DNA of 64,000 bases. Source: Butyriboletus loyo (lineage: Eukaryota > Basidiomycota > Agaricomycetes > Boletales > Boletaceae). Position numbers and translations under genes: made by a program. Positions 24,786 to 36,914 of the stretch are shown piece by piece; position 1 is the stretch's first letter, and the number at the start of each line of letters is the position of its first letter. The notes below the pieces were generated by a model. It saw only the letters and a program-made list of their open reading frames with translations. It ran no database searches and was not told where the DNA came from. The DNA is taken from assembly GCA_038093515.1 (NCBI GenBank), contig JBBPSI010000006.1:339673-403672 (forward strand), read 5' to 3'.

Positions 24786-27700
24786 CTATGCAGTCGCGCG
24801 TTTGATCGTCTGCGGTGAAAGAAGATGGTCTGCAAAGATGGTATTTTTATGAATATAAACCGATCTCACCTCGCGGGCCCAACGCATAGTCTTTTTCGTG
24901 TCTGGTGACATACCACGCTTGTTCCGTAGGTCTGACGCTATCCATTCGGAGAGTAACAGTTGTTTGAGCTGACCATTGGGGAAGCAGTCCGCGAGGTCAC
25001 CCAAGAGACCGAAACACAACTTGACAGTAGTTTCCGATCGGTCATCGTCAGCCAGGCACCGTTGAATGAGTTCCAGGATATTCGACGAGTGAGGAAGTAA
25101 CATTTCAACTGGAGAAGACGTCGGTGAGTAAGGGAGGAACACACAAAGTGGCGGCATACCTTTGTCAGTGTTCTTGAAGCCAGTCACAACTCCGGTGTAA
25201 GCTTCCAAAATACCCTCGCGCAGTTGAGTCACGTAGTCAACCAGATCAAAATCAAGCTACCGAGCTATGGAGTAAGTGGACACGATCAAAACCGACGCAG
25301 CATAGCTTACAGGATTGGGTTGAAGAGCACCAGCCTGCCTCAGCACACTCATCGTGGTGTCAACATAGGGCTCAAACGCAATATTAATCGCGAGTGCAAT
25401 GTCACCAAAGCACGACAATATAGAGATTTTGACGTTGCGATTCAAAACTTCGCTCTGGAGATTCTCCAGCAGGACATTCATGAAAGCGCCGGCGTATTGC
25501 GCACTCTGATCACCTAATGCGCGTGAGATGTCACCAATAATGCCGACGGCAACCATGCATAACTGGGTATCTTCGTGCGACTTGAGAGCAGTGTATAGGT
25601 ATGGCAAGAACGCCTGGATATATGGAGAAAAGCCTGCCTCGAGGGCTGCGGTAAAAAATTGCACTGAGAAACTACCCAGTGATGAAGGACAGGTTGTGCT
25701 TGCCAGATGCTAATGACCCAACGACCAAGAATGCGTCTTCGAGAACAGTCGATGTCTTTCCCGCTGCCCGGATGAGTTCGATAATAATAGTCATGATGCG
25801 ATCTGCCATGGGTTGAATACCGTCATTCAGTCGACGAACAACACTCTGTAAAAGTCAGTTAAAACCCTATATGACAGTAGCAAAAAGACGGCTCACAATT
25901 ACAACGCTACACAGGTTGCTTTGCAGCTCATTCCAGTTATTGCGGTCGTCGACACCAACGATCTGATTCTGTGACACCCGATAAGACTACTGTAGAGTCA
26001 GAAGCAATACCACAGACCTGCATCCCCAGTAATTGTTCCATGCGAACGAGAATGGTGATCAAAGTATTTTGAACGACTGGGATGACATCGGCACTTGCAT
26101 GGGTGACATAGGAGGCGATAGCCTCGTAGGCGGAAGTTCGGAAATTGGCCTCGTTAGTTGTCCTAAAAGCAATCATAAGGATCTGGTTGCCTCAGTCCGA
26201 GAACACTCACGTCTCTGTAACACGAAGAAGCGCATTAACAATGCCATCGTAATACAGTGATAGATGGCCAGTTTGCGATGACTCGTTTTCCTCCTCAAGA
26301 TATCCAAGCTGATCAGCAAGGTTCATCAAAGCCCAGCAACAGTTGGTCACAATCCGGGGATTATCCTGGAGGCCGGTCACAAGTACAGATACCAAAGGAT
26401 GGAGGTGAACATCAGGTTTGATTGTGACGATCAACAAATCACAGATGCGTCCGAGCGTCCATGCAGTCGTGTCTTTGACATGTATATTGGAGTCATTCAT
26501 CATTCCGATCAAAAGAGGGAGAGCCTGGTTCACAAGGGGCATGAGTACGGTGGGATCGGGTCCATCGAGGATTGAGCCAAATGTCATAACAGCAGCTTCG
26601 CGTTGATTCCAATCTTGTGACTTGATATGAGCCTCGATGAAGGGAATAACGGCTGGGACAATGGGATCCGCAACTGCCTGTGCAATGAAGCTCAAGCATG
26701 TGCCTGCAGACATGGAAATATTCCACTCGTCCTCGTCGGCGTCTTCATCCTGACGCGTAAGAAGGGACAAAAGCACCGGGATAACTTCAGGTAACGCGAC
26801 CTTTGCGAAAAATTTTGACTCGACCTCTGGCGGTTCGCCGTAGTCAGCAGCCTGAGAAATGTAATGAGCGACATAACCCGGAATAGGAAAACACGATTAC
26901 CTCCCGCGCTTCGTGAGCAAGCTCGATTTCTTCTTCGCAAACAGTCGTCCAAAACTCGACGGCCTGTAATGCTACGCGCTCATCATTATGTTTCATGCCC
27001 ATGACTGTCAGCTGAGGGTGAAGGGTCAGCACATAGGAAGGTTAGGTACTGGATGAGCACGCACCCCAAATAGTGCCTGCTCCATGTAAAACGCCATCTT
27101 GTCGTAATAAAGGGCCATTATCTTCACCAGACATTCAAATGCACCGACTTGAACGGCTACTGAAGGATTCTGGGTAGCTTCGCACACGACTTGCATTATG
27201 TAGTTACGCTCGCCCTGTCAAAACTCTTGAGCGATAACAGATGGTGCAATTCACATGACACACCTCACGCTCAAAGTTCTCGCGGACGAATTCAAGAGAG
27301 TTGTACAACGCTTCCACAGCAGCCAACTGAACGTCCGAGGAGGGCTCGTCCTTGCGAGCCCCATGGATCACAGCAGTCAGGATCTCGTTTGATCGCAGGC
27401 TCAAAATCTCAGGTTTCTGGAGGAAAATAGTGAGGCGATAAGAGACTTATTAGTTAGACGACGCACAATCGACTCGCAGATGTAACCGATTGTCTGCAGT
27501 GTAGCGATCTTGAGATTTGCGTTGGTAGAATTGTTTACAAAGCCGAGAAGTAACTCGATAAGATCTGGCCATTGATCGTGTGGAAGCTCCACTGTTGCAA
27601 TCGCGGAAACCACCTGAGCAGCGAAAGAGCCTGCTTTAACCACGGGAGAGGCAAGAGTGACCAGTGTTTCTTGCTTGATCTTGCTCTTGGCAACGGCGTC

Positions 27701-28118
27701 GAACGCCAGCCACCTGTTGGCGAACTCAGTTTGTCTTGTAGTATCCTGGATAACAGATGTAAAGACATTTGAGGGGGAGAGAATCGACGCGTTTACGTAC
27801 ACGAGCAGACAATGCATTTTTGAGGGCGAGAGCTGCAGCGTTGCGGATGTGTAGTTGTGAGTTCTCGTTGGCGAGCTCTGCGGAGAGCATGGCCATGTAC
27901 GCTGGCTGGAGGGACGGAATCAATGGAGGTCCAGTCGTGCGAGCCAAGACATACATAGTTCTCTCTCGAGGCATTCTCAAGTTGCTGGGTAGCATTCTGA
28001 CGCGTATTCGCGTCTGTGAGTAGGGGAGGGTCAGTATATCGGTGCTCGCTATCTCGTGCATGCAAACGAGCGGCGTACCGGGAGATAGGGTATTTGCTAG
28101 GAGTTCGCTGGCGTTCAT
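24786..28118 (-). CDS. KAP95: Importin beta-1 subunit (karyopherin beta)
   Basis: Importin beta carries NLS cargo, usually through importin alpha, across the nuclear pore and is released by Ran-GTP. The start [19 protein letters not shown] is formed across a first intron, followed by [21 protein letters not shown] repeats run through the whole length, including [17 protein letters not shown] repeats, the acidic loop [16 protein letters not shown] that contacts Ran in the family, and [10 protein letters not shown]. The C-terminal part has [18 protein letters not shown] and ends RWARETIKRATA. About ten or more short introns interrupt it. Size (about 860 aa) fits the family. It is divergent from LSM7 and convergent with the Lon gene. 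Confidence 0.94.
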
Positions 28119-28453
28119 GATCAGGACTTGATGGTGCGTAAGGTCGTCGTCGATGAGCGAGTAGACAGAAATGTCTGTAGTCAAAAGGCAGTGAGAGCGC
28201 ACGTCTGATTTGATCTTTTTTTTTAGTGCTGTTTTCGTTGATGAGCTTTCTTTGTGGGTTGAGGGAGGGCAGAACAAGACGCGCGGCAAGCGGGTGTTCA
28301 AAAATTATCATCCTCAAGGCCCCTGCTCCAGGCAACGACCACGACCTCTCCTACACCGCATAACACGTCAATCCACATCAAATCGTAGGTAATTCTCGTA
28401 TCACTCGTCCGATTCATGTAGGTAATCCAAGCACCCGCAGCACCCATTGATCC

Positions 28454-29026
28454 ATGGCAGATCGGGTCTGTGCTGCTTTTCCGGCATCCAGTCACTCCCT
28501 CACTCCCTTCACAGGTTCGTGGTGCTGCACGAGGTGGCCGTGGCGGTCCTGTTGCCCGAGGTGTAAAACCACCACCACCTAACGCTGATCCAAAGTAAGC
28601 GTTCTACCACCCACTAGCCATTCATGTTGATAAGACTCAAGTAAGAGCAAGCGCGAAGCCATCCTCGATCTTTCAAAGTATGTGAACGAGAGGATACGGG
28701 TCAAGTTTACCGGTGGTCGTGAGGGTACGCTCATTACGTCGTCCTTCCTATGGCGCACACTGAGCCTCCCCCGACAGTCAAAGGCATCTTGAAGGGATAC
28801 GATCAATTACTCAATCTTGTGCTTGACGAGGTCGAAGAGGAGCTCCAAGGTATCTAAATCTCCGTTCCGATCCTCACGATCTGATCCTCTGTCACATCGC
28901 CAATCAGAACCTGAACCTCACACACGCATGTTGGGGTTGGTTGTCCTTCGTGGACCAACTATCACGCTGTTGAGTCCCGTTGATGGTTCTGAAGAAATTG
29001 CAAATCCTTTCATCGCACAGGAATGA
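28454..29026 (+). CDS. LSM7: U6 snRNA-associated Sm-like protein LSm7
   Basis: This is a subunit of the Lsm1-7 (mRNA decay) and Lsm2-8 (U6 snRNP) rings. The start MADR is spliced (GTCTGTGC...CTTCACAG) to an RGG-rich N-terminus (VRGAARGGRGGPVARG), then KREAILDLSKYVNERIRVKF (Sm1), GGREVKGILKGYDQLLNLVL, DEVEEELQ, and Sm2 with MLGLVVLRGPTITLLSPVDG, ending EEIANPFIAQE. Five small exons are used. The N-terminal RG repeats are longer than in many Lsm7 proteins. The promoter region (335 bp) is shared divergently with KAP95. Confidence 0.93.
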
Positions 29027-29356
29027 TGGTGTCTCACTCAGTCACTCACCTCTTCCCGATCGCCGAGTCCGCCCCAAAGTGAAGAAGTAATGTACCTGCA
29101 CTGCGCCTGCTGGGCAGAACGATCCATGCCATGTATTCGAATCCTGTCACTTCACTGTAGTAGACTGATTACATCAAGTCGTTTCGAGCTCAAATGATTA
29201 TGTGAAAGCTACAGTGAGCATAACGTGGCAAGGACCCCTTCAAGCTTAAGCGCGCTGTGGCTTCCCAACTGAGTGTCTCGTGGGGAAGAATGCCAATTTC
29301 AAGCGCTCGATCATCTATTACTACCAGTTCCAGGAGCGACTACAAGCCAGTTCGCG
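29027..29356. other. Intergenic region between convergent genes
   Basis: This is the 3' flank of LSM7 (+) and of the nucleotidyltransferase gene (-). One short ORF (29280-29468) overlaps the latter antisense and is not supported. Confidence 0.55.
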
Positions 29357-32300
29357 TCATCGAAGTGGCGTCACACTTCGAGGTGATCCAGCAAGGTTCA
29401 CAGAGCCGGGAGTAGAGGGTATCGTGTGCGGCGGTCCCAGGTTCATGGATGATTTCAACCCTGACTGACTTCCTAACTTGACAGGTATTTGCGTTCGCGG
29501 CTGGGGCGAGTAACGGGGGGGCTCCTCCTGTGTCGTCGGTGAGGATGGTGACATGGACGTCGAGGATGGCGGAGAGGGGCGGTTGACATATGAGGCTGGG
29601 TATGGATAAGAGGCCAAGTTCATGCTCATCTCCATACTTCCAGGTGTTTGGAGGATGTTTGTTCTCAAAGGGGATTGGGAAGGTGACCTTGACTTCGTCC
29701 TTCCACTTGAGATATTCAAGTGACGGTGGGCAAACTGGGCAAAGGAGGGAGAAGACGAAGACGACCGAGAGTCGGGTCTGGAAAAGTGGTCGGGATGGGG
29801 TGTGGTCGTGGCAGCCGACGAGACGTGCCTATGTGGAAAGGATATGTGCGAGTACGCCAACAATGGTGAACCTGTCACCCCGGTCATGGATGACTTTCTG
29901 TCGCCAGAGAAGCCACGGTCAGATAGATTAATGGCCGATAATTCATGCTCGAGGGATGGAGGTACACTCTCCTCGAGCTCGTTTGTGCGAAGATGATATG
30001 ATGACATAGATGACAATTGAGATCCGGATGTAGGGTATATACTATCTGCGACATCAACAACGTGTTCTTGTGGGTTGGGAATTGGTTGCGAGATGCGAGA
30101 TCGCGTCGCAGTAGTTTCATAGAATACAGTCGATGTGTCAGCGGCCTGGGGGGGAATTTGAACATGAAGATGATGTGAACGCGTGGATGGTGAAGTTTGA
30201 AAAAGAACATGGGCAGGGTATGTGACCGATGGCCATGATAAACGATTGGTTTCTTTCCGGCTCGGAGGTCCAGACTGGGAGCGCCGGATAAGATCAGCTT
30301 TCTGTGAAGTCGTTTCAGCTTCCTGGTTGATGATTGAATGAATAGGTTGGTCATCTGGCGGGTTTGCGGGCCTCGATATTAACCTGCCTCTGGAGCTAAA
30401 AGGCTGGGTAACCACCGGTACCGGTATAGAAGGGGGTTCGCACAAGGACCCCTCGTTAAAGGACCGGGTAGATTGAAGGTCATCAGATCCGGCAGCTTCT
30501 GAGCGAGTCTCCTCGTCATTCAGAATCTCAACGCTATCACCTGATGCGACTGATGCAGCGCACTCTCTTGTGAAAGTCGAAGCTGTCGCTAGCGCAATGC
30601 TCTGATCAAGTTGGTCCTGGAACATTGCGTGACGTTCAGGGGACGCTTCGGGAGGAGGAGGGCTAGTCCATTGGCTTCGCTTAGGTGCCATGTGTTCGGG
30701 CATGCGGTGCTCTGCAGTAGTTCGTCTTCTCGGCTCAAGAAACTCTGGATTAGGAGAATGACGCTCTGAGGACACACCCCTTGATTGCATTGGGCTGGTA
30801 CCGGCGCTAAAGGGACCCTGCGGCGGAAGCGATAGGCGGGGAGGTACAAAAAGGGAAGGGGGCGGAGCTGGAGACGCGCCACCAGCTTTCTCCTCGCAGA
30901 GTTGGGACAGCGCCAGAATTGCACGCGGCCGCATTGCCAGAATACGAGACGCGCGCATGAATTCGCCGCGTATCTGTCAGATAAGGTAAATGTGATCTTG
31001 CTAGAGGTTGAGACCCACAGCTACCTGGTATAATCCCTCCTTAGTGACGCATCGCGCGACATTGAAATCAGTCTCGAAAGGATCCTGAATGAAAATGGAT
31101 ACATTATATAAAACACTACGGACTAATGACTCACCTCTATGCAAAAGCGGTTTCGTTCCCTAGCATCGTTGAACTTGGAATTCGAAAGCTGATGTAGGCA
31201 GTCAATGCCTGAAGGTTTAGTGAGGTTGCTCTAACATACGTCGTTTTGCCATCCCTTGCTTTCCTTCTTGAGCAATCCAGCACGTATCGACGCAACACCA
31301 GTATTGTATGAGAAATCACGAGAATAGTAACGGAAAAAATCGATTAGGCTACAGACAAATGATCAGGCTCATTTGATATCATGAAACACGTGAACTTACA
31401 GTTCAGCAACGCTCTCTGTATTAGATGATTGCCAACGTTGGCATAGCAGCTCGATATCATCAAAGAACCTGGAAACAAAGATTATATAAACATCCCTGGT
31501 GAGAAGTGATCGTGCTCAACCATGTATTGTAACCACCAATATGCGTGTCCTCCTACATAGGATGAGCATGGGAACCAGGCCAATGCGCGGTACTAACCTG
31601 GGAAATGGGGCGCAATGGGGGCATCTGCTGTAGATTTGGAAGCACGGGAGGGTTCTTGACATGAATAAGGAAATATATGACTAAAAGAACATAGCCATAG
31701 GATGACAGTGTTCCTTGGTATGGCGAGTTGATTTTTCTGGGTCGAGAAGGGGTCAAACAAACGAACCGAACTTCCTAAGTAACAAGTATAAGCACCAACC
31801 TCCGCTTACTCCAAACTTTAACTATACGTCCTCATTGAGTGTGTGACGTGAAAAGGCGGCGCAAGTGGACTTACGGAACAGAACAAGTGTGCGGACACGA
31901 GTCGGGTCAATCATGGCATAACACATCAGCAAGCGCGTATTTTCTAGTGCCAGCCTGTTCTCAAAACCGATATCACATGCGATACCCGAAGGAAGCCCTG
32001 GCGAAGGGTCTAAGGATAGCTTAACGATCGGAATGCGCGCATGGGGCAAAGGCTTGACATGAAATTTGGTTTCTGGCGTTGGGTGGTGAACACGCAGGTG
32101 GAGTAGTTACTACAGAAACGAAGACAAACCACGTTCGAGGAGATCACCGAGCATAGTGACGAGGTCGGAAGCGGAGAGGCGCTTATTCAAATCGATGAGA
32201 CAACAGAGGTCCATATCTTCCAAGGGGATCAGCGTGGTTCGGGTGGTGAAGAGAACGGCACTGACCTGAATTACGAAGACTGAAGCCGTTGGCGGTGCTT

Positions 32301-32545
32301 CCGAAAGAGAGAAGACGGCTGCCAGGTTCTATAGTACGGATCAAGCGTTCGAGAAGTTTCCTGACATCCTCCTTGACTGCCATCTCCTCTGCAGTTGGAA
32401 GGAGTCGTATAACGAAATCAAATAGCGCTTGAGAGAGCTCGACGATGAAGAGACGGTGTTTGGAAGCATGCCTGCTACGCTGGATCTGGGTGTGAACGTA
32501 GGGCGACTGGATACTGGAGGGAACAGCAATTGCGGCCTGCGCCAT
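29357..32545 (-). CDS. Cid1-family nucleotidyltransferase (non-canonical poly(A)/poly(U) polymerase)
   Basis: The N-terminal exon ends LLSFGSTANGFSLRNS and splices (GTCAGTGCC...TTGGAAG) to DMDLCCLIDLNK. This gives the nucleotidyltransferase signature GS...DxD. Downstream are HARIPIVKL, CDIGFENRLALENTRLL and the PAP-associated segment SPYQGTLSSYGYVLLVIYFL with PPVLPNLQ, diagnostic of Cid1/Cid13/TUTase enzymes that add A or U to RNA 3' ends. After FEDPFE-like and GEFMRASRILA segments comes a tail of over 500 residues rich in Ser and Pro, with no domain, probably disordered. This tail is much longer than in S. pombe Cid1 and may hold regulatory sites. Whether A or U is added cannot be told from sequence alone. 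Confidence 0.85.
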
Positions 32546-33144
32546 GCGTGCGGGGATGTTCCTGACCCGAAGAAACCCTACGGCGTCGAGTTATAGATGG
32601 CGGCCCTGCAGGTCCTTTGAGGATGAGCAAGTTTGATGACGGCAACCGCAGGAGGATGGGAACAGAATCCGTGACGATCACCCTTGCCGTGTGAGGCTGA
32701 ACTGAATGCTAGCCCTGCCCAGGTGAAGAACTGCCCGATTGGGAAGTCATTATCAATTATCGAAGTAGCAGGATTCGACTTGTAGTCTATGTCTACCAAC
32801 TCGTTTACATCCCCAAGCTAGGTGGACCACAGAACGCGCTGTTCTCGACAGGTTGCATAGTCACTACAAGGACGAAAATATATCGAGTGCGTGTCTGCGC
32901 TTCCAAAGTGTGCGAATGAAGAGATATTTGCAGCGTCATACAGAGCTATTTAGTAAAGGTAAAGTCCATGGGACGTACACAAGCAAGATGGGGGAGATTT
33001 AACGCCAGTCACATACAGAGGCAGAAGGATGGACAAGCGATGCTATGTATACTCACAAAGGGTACGAAAGAGTTAGGAGATGTACAATAAGCCAAGTCAG
33101 CGGGAACCCGATTTAACTTTGGCAAGAACTACGGCAAATTGAAA
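32546..33144. other. Intergenic region, no gene recognised
   Basis: This lies between the start of the Cid1-type gene and the end of cofilin, both on the minus strand. Only small unsupported ORFs occur. It probably contains the promoter of the Cid1-type gene and the 3' UTR of cofilin. Confidence 0.5.
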
Positions 33145-33687
33145 TCAGCATACAGCAACGCATTCTGGCAAGGCTGACAGACTTGTCTCGTGGCTGACTT
33201 CAGAAAGGTCTGTACCCTGAATCTCTACTGCGATACCATCGAGCTTTCGCCTAAGAGCATCTCGTGAGGACGCAAACACCATCTTTGATTTAACTTTGGC
33301 CTCGTCCGGAGACCTGATGAAATCCCGTGGCACAGCATGAATGACAACCAGCGGACAGTGACATTGAACAGACGCCACTGACCAGGAGATGAAGCAGAGT
33401 TTGTTCCTCTTTCCGTCCTTCTCGAATTCGAAATCATAGACTGCCCACCTACACTGTTCCGCCGGCAGGGAACTCAGAAAATCTTCGTAGTCGTGTTGTA
33501 CGGAGCTCTTCTCGACGATGATCTCAGTCAACTCCTTGTTGAGGTTGAAGATAATGTACTTGAGCTTCTTGCCTAATTTGAGCTCCCGGAAGGTTGTGAT
33601 GCATTCGTCTGACGCCTGAACACCAGAAGCCTGAAAATCTCTTTTAATTTGGCCGTCATACGCCGTGAACGATGTCGAGCTCACCAT
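33145..33687 (-). CDS. COF1: Cofilin / actin-depolymerising factor
   Basis: Cofilin binds and severs actin filaments in the cytoplasm. The ATG is followed immediately by an intron (GTGAGCTCG...GATTTTCAG), giving MASGVQASDECITTFRELKL. A second intron (GTCAGTGG...TTCATCAG, 68 bp) restores FISWSPDEAKVKSKMVFASS; it happens to leave a nearby frame open, so an unspliced ORF appears longer. KLGKKLKYIIF, RWAVYDFEF and RRKLDGIAVEIQGTDLSEVS are canonical actin-binding segments. Spliced length is 139 aa, as expected. The C-terminus (LPECVAVC) is unusual but open. It shares a 141-bp divergent promoter with TFIIE beta. Confidence 0.93.
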   Translation of the reverse strand: MVSSTSFTAYDGQIKRDFQASGVQASDECITTFRELKLGKKLKYIIFNLNKELTEIIVEKSSVQHDYEDFLSSLPAEQCRWAVYDFEFEKDGKRNKLCFISWSVASVQCHCPLVVIHAVPRDFIRSPDEAKVKSKMVFASSRDALRRKLDGIAVEIQGTDLSEVSHETSLSALPECVAVC

Positions 33688-33828
33688 GATGAACTGATAG
33701 ATAGATACTGGTTGCGATACCAATCGCGATCAAGACTTATGCGATTGTATCAAAATGGAAACAGTCAAAGCTCCGACCTAACTTTGGCTTGCGTAAGCGA
33801 GGCCGCACGCTTTCTGCTCGCGACCGTC
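33688..33828. promoter_or_regulatory. Bidirectional promoter between cofilin and TFIIE beta
   Basis: Only 141 bp separates the two divergent start codons. Both promoters and both 5' UTRs must lie here or extend into the neighbouring first exons and introns. No clear TATA box is seen. Confidence 0.6.
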
Positions 33829-34777
33829 ATGTCGTTCCTCTCCAAGGACGCCGACGCGTTCAAGCGGGTGCTGCAGCGCCAGGACTACACTTCCTGGCAC
33901 TCGCAGCCTGCAGCCAATGTCAATACACAGCTGGTTTATGCCGTCGACTATCTCAAAGTGATTCGAGCATCCATCTGCGTGACAGCGAGACTGACTCCAT
34001 ATTCAGTCCACTCCAAATCCAATGAGATTACAGGATATTGCGATCGTGACAAACACACCTTTGGATACCGATGTCATCCTCCTGGAGAAATTCAAGTCGC
34101 ATGACCGCATCCAGTACGACCCCAAAACGGATCTTTACTCTTATCGTGTAGGTCCCCGCAAGTGGCTGCAGCGCATGAGGCCTGAACCGTCTGAAGCACG
34201 ACTTCAACTTTCGCAACAAAGCTGCGCTTCTAACAGAAATACAACGTCAAACTCGGAAAGGTGGCGGCATACCTGTCCGCGCGCTGAAAGAGTCCTGGAA
34301 GGAAGCCCCACAGGCAATCGAAGAGCTTGAAAAGGAGGGCGAAGTCCTTGTTACCCGCACTGTCAAGGATGGACAGTTGAGAATGGTATTTTGGAACGAA
34401 ATTAAACCGGACGAAGAGAGCGGAGGAAAATCGGTCGAGAAGGGTAAGCTGTCTAAATTCATCGAATAAGGTAGCTAATACATGTGCCCTTTAGAATTTC
34501 TTGATCTGTGGCATCAACTTAAAGTGCCGAACGACGTTGATTTGCTTAAAGCACTTGCGTCAGGTATGTACTTGTTTCATGTCGCATGGATGACGCCTAT
34601 AGCATCGCAGAGGGGTTGCAGGCTACCGCGGCGGAAGCCCCTACACCCAAGGCACCTTCAACCACCAAGAAAAAAGGGAAGCGTTCTGTCCCTCGGCAAA
34701 GACAGGTCAAGATCACGAACATTCATTTGAAGGGGGAAATAGATTTATCCCGGGACTATCATTCTACCAGCAAATGA
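33829..34777 (+). CDS. TFA2: Transcription initiation factor IIE subunit beta
   Basis: This subunit of general factor TFIIE acts with RNA polymerase II and TFIIH at promoter opening. Exon 1 gives MSFLSKDADAFKRVLQRQDY and ANVNTQLVYAVDYLK, then splices to STPNPMRLQDIAIVTNT. The first winged helix contains DVILLEKFKSHDRIQYDP and LYSYR; the second contains HDFNFRNKAALLTEIQRQT and GGIPVRALKESWKEA. VTRTVKDGQLRMVFWNEI follows. The C-terminus (KKKGKRSVPRQRQVKITNIH, ending RDYHSTSK) is basic. Five exons or so are needed; each junction has GT/AG. Confidence 0.92.
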
Positions 34778-34950
34778 TATTGGCATTTTAGCGCACCCTT
34801 CGAGGTACCCCACCCGACGCTTCCGAGTAAATAATATATAGGACATCAGTTTCCGATCCAAGTAACATAGTTTGTTGAATGCCGACCATGGCACTGCCTG
34901 GATGTAAAAGACATTCTGAGCAATAATATTTATCTTTCTGAGCCAACTGA

Positions 34951-36407
34951 TCACTGCATCTCTTCTATTTTCAGTAGGACCTTCTTCCCGTGTTTCCCGC
35001 TGGCCAGGCGGGAAATCACAGCGCGTATTTTTTCGTTGGCATCCAAATCCGACTCTTGACTTCCGATCACTAAAATCTCGTGTTCGGGGCTTTCGAGCTT
35101 TGCGATGATCAACTGACGAACTTGCCCACCAACAGAGTATCACACTTGCCTTTCCTTCCCGTATAAGACCAGTGAGAGTGTGCATCATCTGAAGGCGTTC
35201 GTCAAGGGTTTTCTGATCGTACCATCGTGACTGCCAAAATCCGTGACATGTCAAGTTCTTGAATATGAAAAGCGACGTTGGCAATGATAAAGGATCTTTC
35301 GACATGGCTCCGTACGATACTAGATGTGAATTTTCACCAAGCAAACGCGCCATCAGAGTTGTAGTTTTTCCGCCCACGCAATTAAGGCCCAGTTTGATGC
35401 CCTAAGGAAATCTTGAGGCGGGGATCTACAAAAAATAAAGATGAACCTACTTTGCCTTGCGTCCAAGATGAGAAAGTAGCCTTGAAAGCCCTGTCCGACA
35501 ATTCATCGTAGGTCGCAACATGAGTCGCTCCCAACGCTCTCAAACGTGATTTAAGGGATTCCACGTTGTCTCTTCCCGCATTTCAGCTGTGATACGAAGA
35601 TATAGACGGAACCTCTAACCTATCGCGGATGAAGTTGAGGGTTTTGAATCCCTTGGAGGCCGCTATCTGAATAACTGCCTGCCCGACCTGCTTGCACTAT
35701 CAGCGCTCGCAGTTGGGCAAATACGCAAGACAACGCGTACGGCGCTATTTGCTCCGTTTTGCACCACCCAATCACCTTCTTTCAGCTGAACAAAGTCATG
35801 AAGCATATTATAAGCGGTGGGCGGATTAACCTAAGAAACAGCCATCAGTATTCCGTTTGGCCGAAGCTAACGAAATACATATTACTGTGAGAGTTGCCGC
35901 TTGCATTGGATTCAACCCTGAGGGATCCACTTGGAGTATGTCTTCGACGCGGACGTTCCTACTCGATGTCCAGGTTCCCATTTGCGGCTTCGTCATGACC
36001 ACCCAATCTCTTTCTTTCAGATCCGTGACGCCATCCCCAACGGAAAGGACTTCTGCTACCCCCTCGTTCCCAGCGACATATAATGCACAGGTATTGGACG
36101 ACAAGTCCGTACTAGGAGACGGCCGTGCTGGATAGACGCCTTCGATGACGTTGATATCGGCGGGGTTGATGGGGGAAAGCAGAAAACGGACGTTCGCAGT
36201 TTTTGGTGCCGGGGGAGGGAGATCTAGGAAACTGAGTACAGAAAGAACAGAGGACGGGTCGCCGTTTTTGCTGTACACTATGGCCCTCTGACCTAGACGA
36301 ACTGCTGAAGTTCGGAATGCGCGTACGACGGAATTGACCACGACGTTGCTGCCGCGGTGGCGATGACTGGACAGACGGAGCGCACTGCAGGCGGCGGTTC
36401 GGTTCAT
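34951..36407 (-). CDS. ETR1: Mitochondrial trans-2-enoyl-thioester reductase
   Basis: This NADPH-dependent MDR-family reductase catalyses the last step of mitochondrial type II fatty-acid synthesis (lipoic acid precursor). The Arg-rich start [19 protein letters not shown] and [12 protein letters not shown] look like a presequence. The enzyme part has [49 protein letters not shown], then [18 protein letters not shown] (cofactor loop), [20 protein letters not shown] and [14 protein letters not shown]. The C-terminal exon begins [13 protein letters not shown] and ends LLKIEEMQ. Start 36407 was chosen over an upstream in-frame Met (36485) because the latter adds an unlikely hydrophobic stretch. 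Confidence 0.92.
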
Positions 36408-36914
36408 CGTTTCTAGCGAGCTCAGAGTCAAGTGTGGAGAACCTCCAAAAGTCATTATGTACCCATTTATTATACATATGTACACACAACAATGCCTGCT
36501 TAAGAGAAAAGTAAGAAAGGTGTGATCAAGACTTGATGGTAACTAAATTCAACTCCAAGTGATTCATGCAGTGTAGTAAATCGTAGAAGATACATTAATC
36601 ATCTGCATCAGTGCCAAATGCCACAACCAAAACCTAGGCATACAACCTATGAATCATACGGAAGGCAGAGTGGGTATCATAAATATAACGTGAACATGCA
36701 TCATATATGTAAACGGGGTGATGTGCATAGCACATCACAGAAAAAAAGAATCTACAACAAGTATCTTGGTTAACAGCAGAAAGAGCGAATCATTGGAAAG
36801 CAAAATCGATGACGTCGTGTCCAAGAGCAAGTCAATAATATCGTGAAGGGAAAATGAGCCATAAACCCGGCATAGGGGATAAATATTAGGTCATTACCCG
36901 CCCGGCGGTAAGCA
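36408..36914. other. Intergenic region, no gene recognised
   Basis: This AT-rich stretch lies between ETR1 and the coiled-coil gene, both on the minus strand. It presumably holds the ETR1 promoter and the coiled-coil gene's 3' UTR. No ORF or repeat of note was seen. Confidence 0.5.

Noticed and set aside
33290..33400. Cofilin with a 23-residue insertion
   Set aside because: The insertion is an intron (GTCAGT...CATCAG) that happens to leave a readable frame; splicing restores SWSPDEAKV.
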